DNA of 34,343 nucleotides from Prevotellamassilia sp. (GCA_009775705.1 VSQE01000018.1:1-34343); one strand, 5' to 3'; counted from the first letter of the stretch, positions 24,072 to 31,753 are shown. Numbers and translations: made by a program. The notes: generated from the letters alone by a model not told the origin.

Positions 24072-24764
24072 ATGAAAACATTACGAAAGATCGGCATCGT
24101 GCTCATGTCTGTGTTTATGATTGCAGGGCTCGGCGCTTGCGGCGATGATGATGACAACGACAATAGTCAGGGAGACCATGACAGTGGTGGTCCTACAGTG
24201 TATGCAGAATGTCCGGACGGTAACCATCCCCACCTGATAGATTTGGGATTGCCCAGCGGCACGAAATGGGCCTGCTGCAATGTCGGCGCTTCCAAGCCCG
24301 AAGCAAGTGGCGGTTACTATGCCTGGGGCGAGACGGAGGAGAAAACTGTCTATAATGAGGGCACGTATCTGTACTGCAACAATGGCTGGATCCACATCGG
24401 TAACAATATCAGCGGTACGGAATATGATGTGGCTCGTGTGAAGTGGGGAGCTCCCTGGCGTATGCCGTCGCTTGACGAAATGAGTGAACTGCGCGACAAA
24501 TGTACGCGCGAATGGACTCAGCAGAATGGAGTCAACGGCATTCGCGTGACAGGTCCGAATGGTAAATCCATTTTCCTGCCTGCGGCTGGTGACCGCTGGG
24601 GTGAGCATCTCGACGACTACGGCTCGCACGGTTACTACTGGTCGGGTACGCTCTATTCGGGCTACGAGTACAACGCTTGCAGCTTGTACTTCGGTTCGGG
24701 CTACTGGTATTGGAGCATCTTCAGCCGCGGCCCCGGTTTTAGCGTTCGCCCCGTTGCAGAATAG
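24072..24764 (+). CDS. DGR target protein 1: FISUMP-domain lipoprotein
   Basis: This 230-aa protein has a lipoprotein signal peptide (lipobox GLGAC) followed at once by GDDDDNDN, an acidic run like Bacteroidetes surface-export signals. A Fibrobacter succinogenes major paralogous (C-type-lectin-like) domain follows: HLIDLGLPSGTKWACCNVGA, YYAWGETEE, WRMPSLDEM, then the variable C-terminus. VR1 covers the last ~63 residues, with constant scaffolds GYYWSGTL and GFSVRPVA. The variable residues are inferred to form a ligand-binding face on the cell surface. The ATG at 24072 is chosen for the signal peptide. The paralogue 98 nt downstream is very similar outside the VR. Confidence 0.9.
   Translation: MKTLRKIGIVLMSVFMIAGLGACGDDDDNDNSQGDHDSGGPTVYAECPDGNHPHLIDLGLPSGTKWACCNVGASKPEASGGYYAWGETEEKTVYNEGTYLYCNNGWIHIGNNISGTEYDVARVKWGAPWRMPSLDEMSELRDKCTREWTQQNGVNGIRVTGPNGKSIFLPAAGDRWGEHLDDYGSHGYYWSGTLYSGYEYNACSLYFGSGYWYWSIFSRGPGFSVRPVAE
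24572..24759 (+). repeat. DGR variable repeat VR1
   Basis: This 188-bp stretch aligns without gaps to the template repeat at 26756-26943. By hand count there are 30 differences, 27 at template adenines. The three others are T to C near the 5' end, T to G in the GAT codon and T to C in a GGT codon. The last 25 bp, up to GTTGCAG, are identical to the template and act as the presumed IMH. Confidence 0.95.
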
Positions 24765-24862
24765 CATTGCGTCTCCAATCGCTCTTAATTTACAAAAATG
24801 TTCCGGATTAGCAGCAATAGTTATAGGTATCTAATTTGTTAATAATTTAAAAAGAACAAAAA

Positions 24863-25582
24863 ATGAAAGCATTACGAAGAATCGGCATCGTTCTGATGTC
24901 AGTGTCTATGATTGTAGGACTCGGCGCTTGCGGCGATGATGATGACAATAATACGGGCACAGGTGGCAATCTCCCCGGCCAGGGAAGTAATGGTAGTGGT
25001 GGTCTTAAAGCGTATGCGGAATGTCCCGATGGCAATCATCCCCACCTGATAGATTTGGGATTGCCCAGCGGCACGAAATGGGCCTGCTGCAATGTCGGCG
25101 CTTCCAAGCCCGAAGCAAGTGGCGGCTACTATGCCTGGGGCGAGACGGAGGAGAGTGCCGCCTATAATGCGGACACCTACCTGTACTACAACAGCAAGAA
25201 CGGCTGGATCCATATCGGTGACGATATCAGCGGTACGGAGTATGATGTGGCACGTGCGAAGTGGGGAGTTCCTTGGCGTATGCCGTCGCTTGACGAAATG
25301 AAGGAACTGCGCGACAAATGTACACGCGAATGGACCCGGCTGAACGGCGTAAATGGTATTCGTGTAACAGGTCCCAACGGTAATTCCATTTTCTTGCCTG
25401 CGGCTGGTTACCGCTGGAATGGTACTCTCGGCAACTACGGCTCGGGCGGTTACTACTGGTCGGGTACGCTCAATTCGGACCGCGTGCACTACGCTTACGG
25501 CTTGTACTTCTATTCGGGCTACTGGGGTTGGGACAGCAGCAACCGCAGCTGCGGTTTTAGCGTTCGCCCCGTTGCAGAATAA
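24863..25582 (+). CDS. DGR target protein 2: FISUMP-domain lipoprotein
   Basis: This 239-aa paralogue of target protein 1 has the same signal peptide style (lipobox GLGAC, then GDDDDNN), a Gly/Asn-rich linker, the same FISUMP core and the C-terminal variable region. Its VR is closer to the template (only one non-adenine difference), and an 8-bp hairpin lies just past the stop, which is typical of active DGR targets. No separate promoter is evident in the 98-nt gap, so it is probably co-transcribed with target 1. Surface display is inferred from the acidic run after the lipidated Cys. Confidence 0.9.
   Translation: MKALRRIGIVLMSVSMIVGLGACGDDDDNNTGTGGNLPGQGSNGSGGLKAYAECPDGNHPHLIDLGLPSGTKWACCNVGASKPEASGGYYAWGETEESAAYNADTYLYYNSKNGWIHIGDDISGTEYDVARAKWGVPWRMPSLDEMKELRDKCTREWTRLNGVNGIRVTGPNGNSIFLPAAGYRWNGTLGNYGSGGYYWSGTLNSDRVHYAYGLYFYSGYWGWDSSNRSCGFSVRPVAE
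25390..25577 (+). repeat. DGR variable repeat VR2
   Basis: This 188-bp stretch aligns gaplessly to the template. By hand count there are 26 differences, 25 at template adenines; the exception is T to C in a GGT codon, also changed in VR1. The 3' constant end GTTTTAGCGTTCGCCCC is identical to the template. Confidence 0.96.
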
Positions 25583-25583
25583 A

Positions 25584-25604
25584 GTGGTGGGCTTGTCCCA
25601 CCAC
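25584..25604 (+). other. Hairpin just downstream of VR2
   Basis: An 8-bp perfect stem (GTGGTGGG 25584-25591 with CCCACCAC 25597-25604, 5-nt loop) begins 7 nt after the VR end. Hairpins or cruciforms at this place promote target recognition in characterised DGRs. No such structure follows VR1. A T-run terminator role is unlikely because no T-run follows directly. Confidence 0.65.
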
Positions 25605-25642
25605 CATTTGATTATTTGATTATTTTTGCGAAGCAATAGGAA

Positions 25643-25669
25643 ACCGGCGTAGCCGGTCGAAATTTTTTT
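25643..25669 (+). terminator. Terminator or attenuator before the DGR accessory genes
   Basis: A 6-bp stem ACCGGC/GCCGGT (25643-25648 with 25652-25657, 3-nt loop) is followed after 5 nt by T7 (25663-25669). The run ends 4 nt before the accessory gene's ATG. A -7-like TATTTTTG lies at 25621-25628 upstream. Confidence 0.5.
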
Positions 25670-25673
25670 GAAA

Positions 25674-26162
25674 ATGGCAACCATAAAAAGTGTATTGGAA
25701 AAGGTAAGGGCTTCTCCGCCGGAGAAAATACTCCTTCATAAGGAAGGTGTTTTCTGGAAAGCATACGAGCAAAGTGCCATGAAAATTTACGAGTGCGTCC
25801 GTCATTGTATGTTGAAACGTAAAAATATAAAGATCGTAGGATATGATGTGGTAAGTGCCGGCTTCCCTTTGTCTTCGCTTGAGTCTTGGGCGGGAAAGAG
25901 ACAATTTTGTGTTGTTGATGATTGGGCGGAAATAAGCTTGTCGGATGAAGAGATCGGGATGTTGCCTTGTTTCGAAGAATGGAAGAAGAGAATTTCAGAT
26001 CTTGCGGATATAACCGTGCCAAAAGAAAAAGAAGATAAGGATGCCCGCTCTTTGAGCGTTACCGTGATAAGTCGTATAACGGAGTTTCCGGTAGAGAGCA
26101 AGACACCTGTAGAGTGCATGCTTTTCCTGTTGGACATAAAACGGATGATTCATGACAGATAA
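25674..26162 (+). CDS. MutS-domain-I-like DGR accessory protein
   Basis: This 162-aa protein resembles only the N-terminal mismatch-recognition domain of MutS: PPEKILLHKEGVFWKAYEQSA matches the MutS PD.ILLFRVGDFYEAY.EDA pattern, and later VVSAGFPLSSLESW matches AGFPLHALD. The Phe-x-Glu of true MutS (FYE) is replaced by FWK, so classical mismatch contact residues are not conserved. MutS-like (MSL) proteins have been reported next to DGRs. The ATG at 25674 directly follows a T-run. The stop overlaps avd by 11 nt. Its role in mutagenic retrohoming is unknown. Base composition is lower in GC than the target genes. Confidence 0.65.
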   Translation: MATIKSVLEKVRASPPEKILLHKEGVFWKAYEQSAMKIYECVRHCMLKRKNIKIVGYDVVSAGFPLSSLESWAGKRQFCVVDDWAEISLSDEEIGMLPCFEEWKKRISDLADITVPKEKEDKDARSLSVTVISRITEFPVESKTPVECMLFLLDIKRMIHDR

Positions 26163-26571
26163 GGATTCTCAGGGAAAAAAAGAAGCGGGCTTTTATAAAA
26201 TGGGAGCCGGTTTGAAACATGCGAATATTTACACCAAACTGCCTGTTTATCAGACTGCTTATTCTTTACTGACCCAGTTAATTCCATGTGTTATGCGAAT
26301 GCAAAGGGATTATCGTTATTCATTGGGAAATGATGCCAAGCGTGCGGTTCTTGATGTGATGATTGCTATTTATCATGCGAATAAAGTGACAGACAAGATT
26401 TCCTATATAGAATTGGCGCGTGAAAGACTTGTTGAAGTCCGGATATTGACAAGATTATTTCATGATATGCGTCAATTTTCAGATGGACAATATGGTGTGA
26501 TGTTGGAATCGATCGCTTCTATTTCCAAACAGCTTGTGGCATGGCAGCGCTCTGTTGCCGTAAAGTGTTAA
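26152..26571 (+). CDS. avd: DGR accessory variability determinant (Avd, four-helix bundle)
   Basis: This 139-aa protein has the four-helix pattern of Avd and 23S-rRNA-IVP-like proteins: YTKLPVYQTAYSLLTQLIP, then FP-like spacing, YRYSLGNDAKRAVLDVMIAIYHAN, ERLVEVRILTRLFHDMRQF and a last helix IASISKQLVAWQRSV. Avd forms a basic pentamer that binds the RT and the DGR RNA and is required for cDNA synthesis. It overlaps the upstream accessory gene by 11 nt and ends 184 nt before the template repeat. Confidence 0.88.
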   Translation: MTDKDSQGKKEAGFYKMGAGLKHANIYTKLPVYQTAYSLLTQLIPCVMRMQRDYRYSLGNDAKRAVLDVMIAIYHANKVTDKISYIELARERLVEVRILTRLFHDMRQFSDGQYGVMLESIASISKQLVAWQRSVAVKC

Positions 26572-26616
26572 AATAAAAAGAAGAGGACCGGATAAAAGGC
26601 AGTGCCGAGGCGGGAA

Positions 26617-26640
26617 TACCGCAAATCACGGTTTGCGGTA
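26617..26640 (+). other. Hairpin between avd and the template repeat
   Basis: A 9-bp perfect stem, TACCGCAAA (26617-26625) with TTTGCGGTA (26632-26640), encloses a 6-nt loop. It lies 116 nt upstream of the template within the predicted DGR RNA. Confidence 0.7.
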
Positions 26641-26755
26641 GAGTGCTGATGGCAAATTCAGACAGTCTGTCTGCCAAAGTAAGTGATTCGCAAGAAAACA
26701 TACAAAAACATTGCGCAATGGCAGAAAAAGAAGAAATAACAGATGACTGTCGAGA

Positions 26756-26943
26756 TTTCTTGCCTGCGGCTGGTAACCGCTGGAATGATAATCTCAACAA
26801 CTACGGCTCGAACGGTTACTACTGGTCGGGTACGCTCAATTCGGACAACGAGAACAACGCTTACAACTTGAACTTCAATTCGGGTAACTGGAATTGGAAC
26901 AACAACAACCGCAACAACGGTTTTAGCGTTCGCCCCGTTGCAG
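26756..26943 (+). repeat. DGR template repeat (TR)
   Basis: This 188-bp template runs from TTTCTTGCCTGCGG to GTTGCAG and matches VR1 and VR2 without gaps. It is rich in AAC codons, so each variable site can become many residues by changing A. Read in the RT frame it spells an Asn-rich version of the VR (NRWNDNLNNYGSNG). After GTTGCAG it diverges from the VRs (CA instead of AA), consistent with IMH* versus IMH. Confidence 0.96.
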
Positions 26944-26972
26944 CATTTGCAGGTACGCCGGATAACACGGAA

Positions 26973-28202
26973 ATGTTTGAAGACCGGTCCTCTTCTTCTT
27001 TCAGACTGACTAAGGAACAATTGCTTGCAGACCTCATTCGTGCTTATAAGGATGCACGAAGGCACAAGCGAAAGCGGGGGTATCTGATCGCTTTTGATAT
27101 GAATCTGGAAGAGAATCTTGTATCTCTGCGTGATGACTTGTGGAACAGGACATACGAAGCACTTCCCAGTACTTGTTTTATTATTCGCGATCCCAAAGTG
27201 CGCGAAGTGTTTGCTGCGGATTTCCGTGATCGTATAGTCCACCATCTTTATTATAATTATACTTGCGGACTTTTTGAACAGACTTTTATAGAGGATAGTT
27301 ACAGTTGCCGGAAAGGAAAGGGTACACATTACGGTATTGAACGGCTGAGACGGCATATAGAAGATGTATCCGGGAAATATAAGCAGCAGACTTATGTGCT
27401 GAAAATGGATATAAAAGGCTATTTTATGAGTATTGACCGTCAGCGGTTGCTTGATATAGTATTGGGTTCTTTGCGAGAGGGATATTACAGGCCAAGCGAT
27501 AAAGAAGGAATACTCTGGAGCGAAAAGATTGATTTTTCATTTGTTGAGTATTTGTCTCGGAGAATTATCATGCTGGATCCTACGGATGGTTGTATTCGCC
27601 GGGGAAATATGAAAGATTGGAATATTCTTCCGCCTTCTAAGAGTTTGTTCCTGGCCCCAAAAGGATGCGGATTGCCTATAGGAAATCTCACGAGCCAGTT
27701 GTTCAGTAATGTCTATATGAACGTTTTTGATAGATATGTTGAAGATTTTTTACGATCTGTCAGTGGAGAGGTGCATTATGGTCGTTATGTAGATGATGCT
27801 TTTGTCGTATTTCGAAGCAAACGGTTATTGCGGCAATTAATGAAGGAATCTTTTATTTTTCTGAAAGCCAGACTCGGTTTACAACTTCATCCTCATAAAG
27901 TAAAAATTATTCCTATGCGTCATGGAGTGGAGTTTTTGGGGGCTTTTGTCAAACCTTATCGGGTTTATGTCAGCCGGAAATCCTTACATCGGATGAAGTC
28001 AAAGATTGACAAGTTGGAATTTTCAGACAATCCGTATGCAATACGGGCATCTCTCAATTCTTTTTTAGGTCTGCTTTGCCATTACAAATCCTATAAGATT
28101 CGCCGGAATAGTGTATGGTTGAATCGTCGGTATATGCGCTATGGTTATTTTAATCGTCATATCCGTAAATTTGTGCTGAATCGGAATATTGGAAGTGTCT
28201 GA
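26973..28202 (+). CDS. DGR reverse transcriptase
   Basis: This 409-aa RT copies the template RNA with adenine-specific errors. It has the catalytic D146 in LKMDIKGYF, the DGR-specific LPIGNLTSQLFSN (I236-Q242; most other RTs have QGxxxSP here) and YVDD at 272-275. C-terminal blocks include LQLHPHKVKI and FLGAFVKPYRVYVSRKS. I chose the ATG at 26973 (MFEDRSSSSF) as the RT start. The same frame is open back to 26643 through the template repeat, which would give a 519-aa fusion if translated. The RT and accessory genes have lower GC than the flanking core genes. Confidence 0.93.
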   Translation: MFEDRSSSSFRLTKEQLLADLIRAYKDARRHKRKRGYLIAFDMNLEENLVSLRDDLWNRTYEALPSTCFIIRDPKVREVFAADFRDRIVHHLYYNYTCGLFEQTFIEDSYSCRKGKGTHYGIERLRRHIEDVSGKYKQQTYVLKMDIKGYFMSIDRQRLLDIVLGSLREGYYRPSDKEGILWSEKIDFSFVEYLSRRIIMLDPTDGCIRRGNMKDWNILPPSKSLFLAPKGCGLPIGNLTSQLFSNVYMNVFDRYVEDFLRSVSGEVHYGRYVDDAFVVFRSKRLLRQLMKESFIFLKARLGLQLHPHKVKIIPMRHGVEFLGAFVKPYRVYVSRKSLHRMKSKIDKLEFSDNPYAIRASLNSFLGLLCHYKSYKIRRNSVWLNRRYMRYGYFNRHIRKFVLNRNIGSV

Positions 28203-28290
28203 ATATTAGATATCGTTTTCATATATCTCTTGGTCTTCACTTTTATTGCCGTCCGAAGGTTCTTTTACATGTGTCATAATGGGTAGGCTT

Positions 28291-28322
28291 TTTCCGTATT
28301 CTCTCAAAAAATAGTATCTTTG
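28291..28322 (+). promoter_or_regulatory. Promoter of the porin gene
   Basis: TTTC (28291-28294), a 20-nt gap and TATCTTTG (28315-28322), ending 7 nt before the ATG at 28330. The mRNA would be leaderless or nearly so. Nothing else is seen between the RT stop and here. Confidence 0.65.
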
Positions 28323-28329
28323 CCGCGTT

Positions 28330-30474
28330 ATGAGCAAGCAGATTCCACTCCTTATTATATATATAGCTTTTCTCTGTCCTTTTGCCCGTTTGCGAGCGCA
28401 GATGCCGATCTCTCCTCTTGACGACGAGAACCGTTCCCACTGGGCCGAAGAGGACTCTGTGGAGAAGGTCGATGTGCCGGTAGGGTCCTACGTGTGGACC
28501 GTAGACCGCCGTTTCGGCATGGTGCGTCCCGCACTGCCCGACACGCTGCCCCATGCCTTCCAGAACACGGCTTTTACCGACGGCTTGCGCGGACACTATA
28601 ATTTCACGGGCAACCTCGGCGCGCCCCGTCAGAGCCGTCTCTTCACCGAATGGCAGGACGGGATGCTTGGCAGCCAGTTCATCTTTCAGCGGCCTTACGA
28701 CTTCTTCATCACCCAGCCCGACGAACTGCTGTTCTATAATACCAAATCCCCGCTGACGAACATCACCTATCACGAATGCGGCAACAAGCAGAACGGCGAA
28801 GACCGCATCCGGGCCGTCTATGCCGTGAACGTCAACCGCCGGTTGGGGATAGGCTTCAAGCTGGACTATCTTTACGGCCGCGGCTATTATGCGAACCAGT
28901 CTACCGCCCATTTTGACGGCACCCTTTTCGGCTCCTACATCGGAGAACGCTACCAGCTTCACTCCATGTACTATGCCAACCACCTGAAGAATGCCGAGAA
29001 CGGAGGAGTGGAGGATGATGCCTACGTGACCAACCCCGAGAGCTTCCCTACGAAATACAGCCCCGCCGATATGCCCGTCAATTTGCAGAAGACGTGGAAC
29101 AAGCTGAATGTGAACACCTTTTTTCTGACCCACAGATACAGCCTCGGCTTTACCCGCTGGCGCGATCCCGAAGGAAATGTCGTGCGCCGGAACTCCGGCG
29201 CGGGCGGGCGGCTGATGAACCGCATCGGCATCCGTCCCGACAGCTTGCTGCGCGATACGGCGCAGGTGGCGGAGGACTCGCTCATGCTCGTCTCCGAGTT
29301 CGTGCCCGTGGCCGGCATCATCCACACGCTGCGTCTGGACCACAACAACCGCCGCTTCCTTTCCAACTTCCGCTCCAATGCCGACAACCGCACCTATTTC
29401 GACCGTTACTATCTGCCCGGCGATTCGGCCAACGACTTTACGAAAAACGTGCGGGTGGAGAATCTGCTGGCCCTCGAACTGCGCGAGGGCTTCAACAAAT
29501 GGGTGAAGTCCGGCCTGCGCCTCTACGTGCGGCACGAGTTGGAAAGTTTCACGCTTCCCGACGAACGGAAAAATGTCATGAAGTTCCACGAGAACTATCT
29601 CAGTCTCGGTGCCCAGCTGATGAAGGAGCAGGGCCGTCTTTTCCACTACAACCTGTTGGGCGAGATACGCACCACGGGCAGCGACTGGGGCGAGTTCAAC
29701 GTGGAGGGAAATGCCGATCTCAATTTCCCCCTGTTGCGCGACACCCTGAGGCTGCGCCTGGACGGATATGTGCGTAACGAGCAGCCGTCCTTCTATTTCC
29801 GGCACTTCCATGCCCGCAACGCCTGGTGGGACAACTCCCTCGACCATGTGTTCCGCACCCGCGTGGGGGGCCTGCTGTCGTGGAACAAGACACAGTTGGC
29901 CGTACATGTGGAAACGATGCAGAACTATACCAGCTTTGCCGAGGGGCTGACCTCCGCAACGGATCCCGAGACCAACGAGCGGCGGTTCTTCCATTCCGTA
30001 GGGGTGCGCCAAAGTTCCAAAAACGTACAGCTCCTTTCCGCCACGCTGCGGCAGGATTTCCGCTGGGGCATTCTCAACTGGGAAAACGAGTTCACCTATC
30101 AGGCCACGTCCGACAAGGACATCTGCCCCTTGCCGGCCTTCACGGGATATACCAACCTCTATCTGCTGTTCCGCATCGCCAAAGTGCTGCGCACCGAGTT
30201 CGGCGCCGACCTGCGGTATTTCACGGAATATTATGCTCCCACATACTCGCCCGTTATCGGCCAGTACTGCCTGCAAGATCCCGCGGAGCGTGTCAAGGTG
30301 GGCAATTATCCCGTGGTCAACGTCTATGTCAATTTCCATCTGAAACACACCCGCTTCTACTTCATGGCATCCCATGTCAACCGTTCTTCGGGCGGGCGTC
30401 CTTTTCTGGTGCCCCATTATCCGCTGAACGAGATGGTGATTCGGCTGGGACTTTCCTGGAATTTCTTCAATTAG
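28330..30474 (+). CDS. Putative outer-membrane porin (Porin_10-like)
   Basis: This 714-aa protein starts with a signal peptide (MSKQIPLLIIYIAFLCPFARLRAQ) and is otherwise rich in alternating aromatic and polar residues (LGIGFKLDYLYGRGYYANQS, FRFRQ-like strands), ending in the strand LGLSWNFFN with the C-terminal aromatic residues expected of outer-membrane beta-barrels. It resembles Bacteroidetes putative porins of the Porin_10 family. Transported substrate unknown. Monocistronic by its own promoter. GC-rich like the core genome. Confidence 0.75.
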   Translation: MSKQIPLLIIYIAFLCPFARLRAQMPISPLDDENRSHWAEEDSVEKVDVPVGSYVWTVDRRFGMVRPALPDTLPHAFQNTAFTDGLRGHYNFTGNLGAPRQSRLFTEWQDGMLGSQFIFQRPYDFFITQPDELLFYNTKSPLTNITYHECGNKQNGEDRIRAVYAVNVNRRLGIGFKLDYLYGRGYYANQSTAHFDGTLFGSYIGERYQLHSMYYANHLKNAENGGVEDDAYVTNPESFPTKYSPADMPVNLQKTWNKLNVNTFFLTHRYSLGFTRWRDPEGNVVRRNSGAGGRLMNRIGIRPDSLLRDTAQVAEDSLMLVSEFVPVAGIIHTLRLDHNNRRFLSNFRSNADNRTYFDRYYLPGDSANDFTKNVRVENLLALELREGFNKWVKSGLRLYVRHELESFTLPDERKNVMKFHENYLSLGAQLMKEQGRLFHYNLLGEIRTTGSDWGEFNVEGNADLNFPLLRDTLRLRLDGYVRNEQPSFYFRHFHARNAWWDNSLDHVFRTRVGGLLSWNKTQLAVHVETMQNYTSFAEGLTSATDPETNERRFFHSVGVRQSSKNVQLLSATLRQDFRWGILNWENEFTYQATSDKDICPLPAFTGYTNLYLLFRIAKVLRTEFGADLRYFTEYYAPTYSPVIGQYCLQDPAERVKVGNYPVVNVYVNFHLKHTRFYFMASHVNRSSGGRPFLVPHYPLNEMVIRLGLSWNFFN

Positions 30475-30499
30475 AAGTCCGCCTTTCAACGGAAAGTAG

Positions 30500-30507
30500 T
30501 AAATTTG
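30500..30507 (+). promoter_or_regulatory. -7 box for the aminotransferase operon
   Basis: TAAATTTG lies 25 nt before the ATG at 30533. A -33 TTTG is not evident at the usual spacing. Confidence 0.5.
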
Positions 30508-30532
30508 TCACCGTTACTTAAAAAAGAAAGAA

Positions 30533-31753
30533 ATGCCCAAGATTTCAGAACGTGCCGTTGAGATGCCGGCTTCGCCCATCCGCAAGCTGGCCCCGTTGGC
30601 GGCTGCCGCCAAAGAGCGGGGAGTGCATGTCTACCATCTCAATATCGGCCAGCCCGATTTGCCTACGCCCGAAGCCGGTCTTGACGTGTTGCGTCACATT
30701 GACCGTACCGTGTTGGAATATAGCCCCAGTCAGGGATTCAAGAGCTACCGCGAGAAACTGACCCGTTATTACGAGAAGTACAACATCCACCTGTCGGCGG
30801 ACGACATCATCGTCACGGCCGGAGGTTCCGAGGCGGTGCTGTTCGCCTTTCTCTCCTGTCTGAATCCCGGCGACGAAATCATTGTGCCCGAGCCGGCCTA
30901 TGCCAACTACATGGCGTTCGCCATCTCGGCGGGTGCGCGTATCCGTACCATAGCCACCACGATAGAGGAAGGCTTCTCGCTTCCGAAAGTGGAGAAGTTC
31001 GAGGAGCTGATCAACGAGCGCACCCGTGCCATCCTGATCTGCAATCCCAACAACCCCACGGGCTATCTCTATACCCGCAGGGAGATGAACCAGATCCGCG
31101 ATCTCGTCAGGAAGTACGACCTTTATCTCTTTTCCGACGAGGTATACCGCGAATTTATCTATACAGGGTCGCCTTATATCTCGGCCTGCCATCTCGAAGG
31201 AATCGAGAACAACGTTGTCCTGATTGATTCCGTCTCCAAGCGGTACAGCGAGTGCGGCATCCGCATCGGCGCCCTCATCACGAAGAATGCCGAAGTGCGT
31301 CAGGCCGTGATGAAGTTCTGTCAGGCCCGTCTCAGTCCCCCCCTCATCGGCCAGCTGGTGGCCGAGGCCTCGTTAGACGAGCCGGAGGAGTACAGCCGTG
31401 AGGTCTACGATGAATACGTGGAGCGACGCAAATGCCTCATCGATGGCCTCAACCGCATCCCCGGAGTGTATTCGCCCATTCCGATGGGGGCTTTCTATAC
31501 GGTGGCGAAACTTCCGGTGGACGATGCCGAGAAGTTCTGTGCCTGGTGTCTGACCGATTTTGAATATGAGGGACAGACGGTGATGATGGCTCCCGCTGCC
31601 GGATTCTATACCACGCCCGGTGCCGGCCGCGATCAGGTGCGCATCGCCTATGTGCTGAACAAGGACGACCTGACGCGGGCGCTGGAGGTGCTGCGCAAGG
31701 CTCTTGAAACTTATAATGCCCTGAACGCGGCAAACGACGCACCGGCGAGATGA
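30533..31753 (+). CDS. PLP-dependent class I/II aminotransferase
   Basis: This 406-aa fold-type I aminotransferase has the substrate loop NIGQPDLPTPEA, NPNNPTGYLYTRREM, the YSDEVY-like LFSDEVYREF and the PLP lysine in SVSKRYSECGIRIG. An Arg that binds the substrate carboxylate is present near the end in DQVRIAY. It resembles aspartate/aromatic aminotransferases; the amino acid used cannot be told. The permease gene follows with a 4-nt ATGA overlap, but a functional link is not evident. Confidence 0.88.
   Translation: MPKISERAVEMPASPIRKLAPLAAAAKERGVHVYHLNIGQPDLPTPEAGLDVLRHIDRTVLEYSPSQGFKSYREKLTRYYEKYNIHLSADDIIVTAGGSEAVLFAFLSCLNPGDEIIVPEPAYANYMAFAISAGARIRTIATTIEEGFSLPKVEKFEELINERTRAILICNPNNPTGYLYTRREMNQIRDLVRKYDLYLFSDEVYREFIYTGSPYISACHLEGIENNVVLIDSVSKRYSECGIRIGALITKNAEVRQAVMKFCQARLSPPLIGQLVAEASLDEPEEYSREVYDEYVERRKCLIDGLNRIPGVYSPIPMGAFYTVAKLPVDDAEKFCAWCLTDFEYEGQTVMMAPAAGFYTTPGAGRDQVRIAYVLNKDDLTRALEVLRKALETYNALNAANDAPAR

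Larger units (their letters stand above)
26578..26997 (+). repeat. 14-bp inverted repeat bracketing the DGR template
   Basis: AAGAAGAGGACCGG (26578-26591), 7 nt after the avd stop, is perfectly complementary to CCGGTCCTCTTCTT (26984-26997), 9 nt after the RT start codon. The pair encloses the template repeat with 392 nt between arms. A direct repeat CCGGATAA (26588-26595 and 26958-26965) also flanks the template. Confidence 0.85.

Noticed and set aside
26658..27356. A 232-codon minus-strand frame across the template repeat
   Set aside because: Antisense to the TR and RT gene; its Val/Arg-rich middle is just the complement of the AAC-rich template. Similar shadows lie opposite both lipoprotein genes.
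28243..30489. A 748-codon open frame on the minus strand
   Set aside because: It lies opposite the porin gene, which has a signal peptide, its own promoter and barrel features. The antisense product is low-complexity His/Val/Gly-rich and resembles nothing; long antisense frames are common in GC-rich genes.
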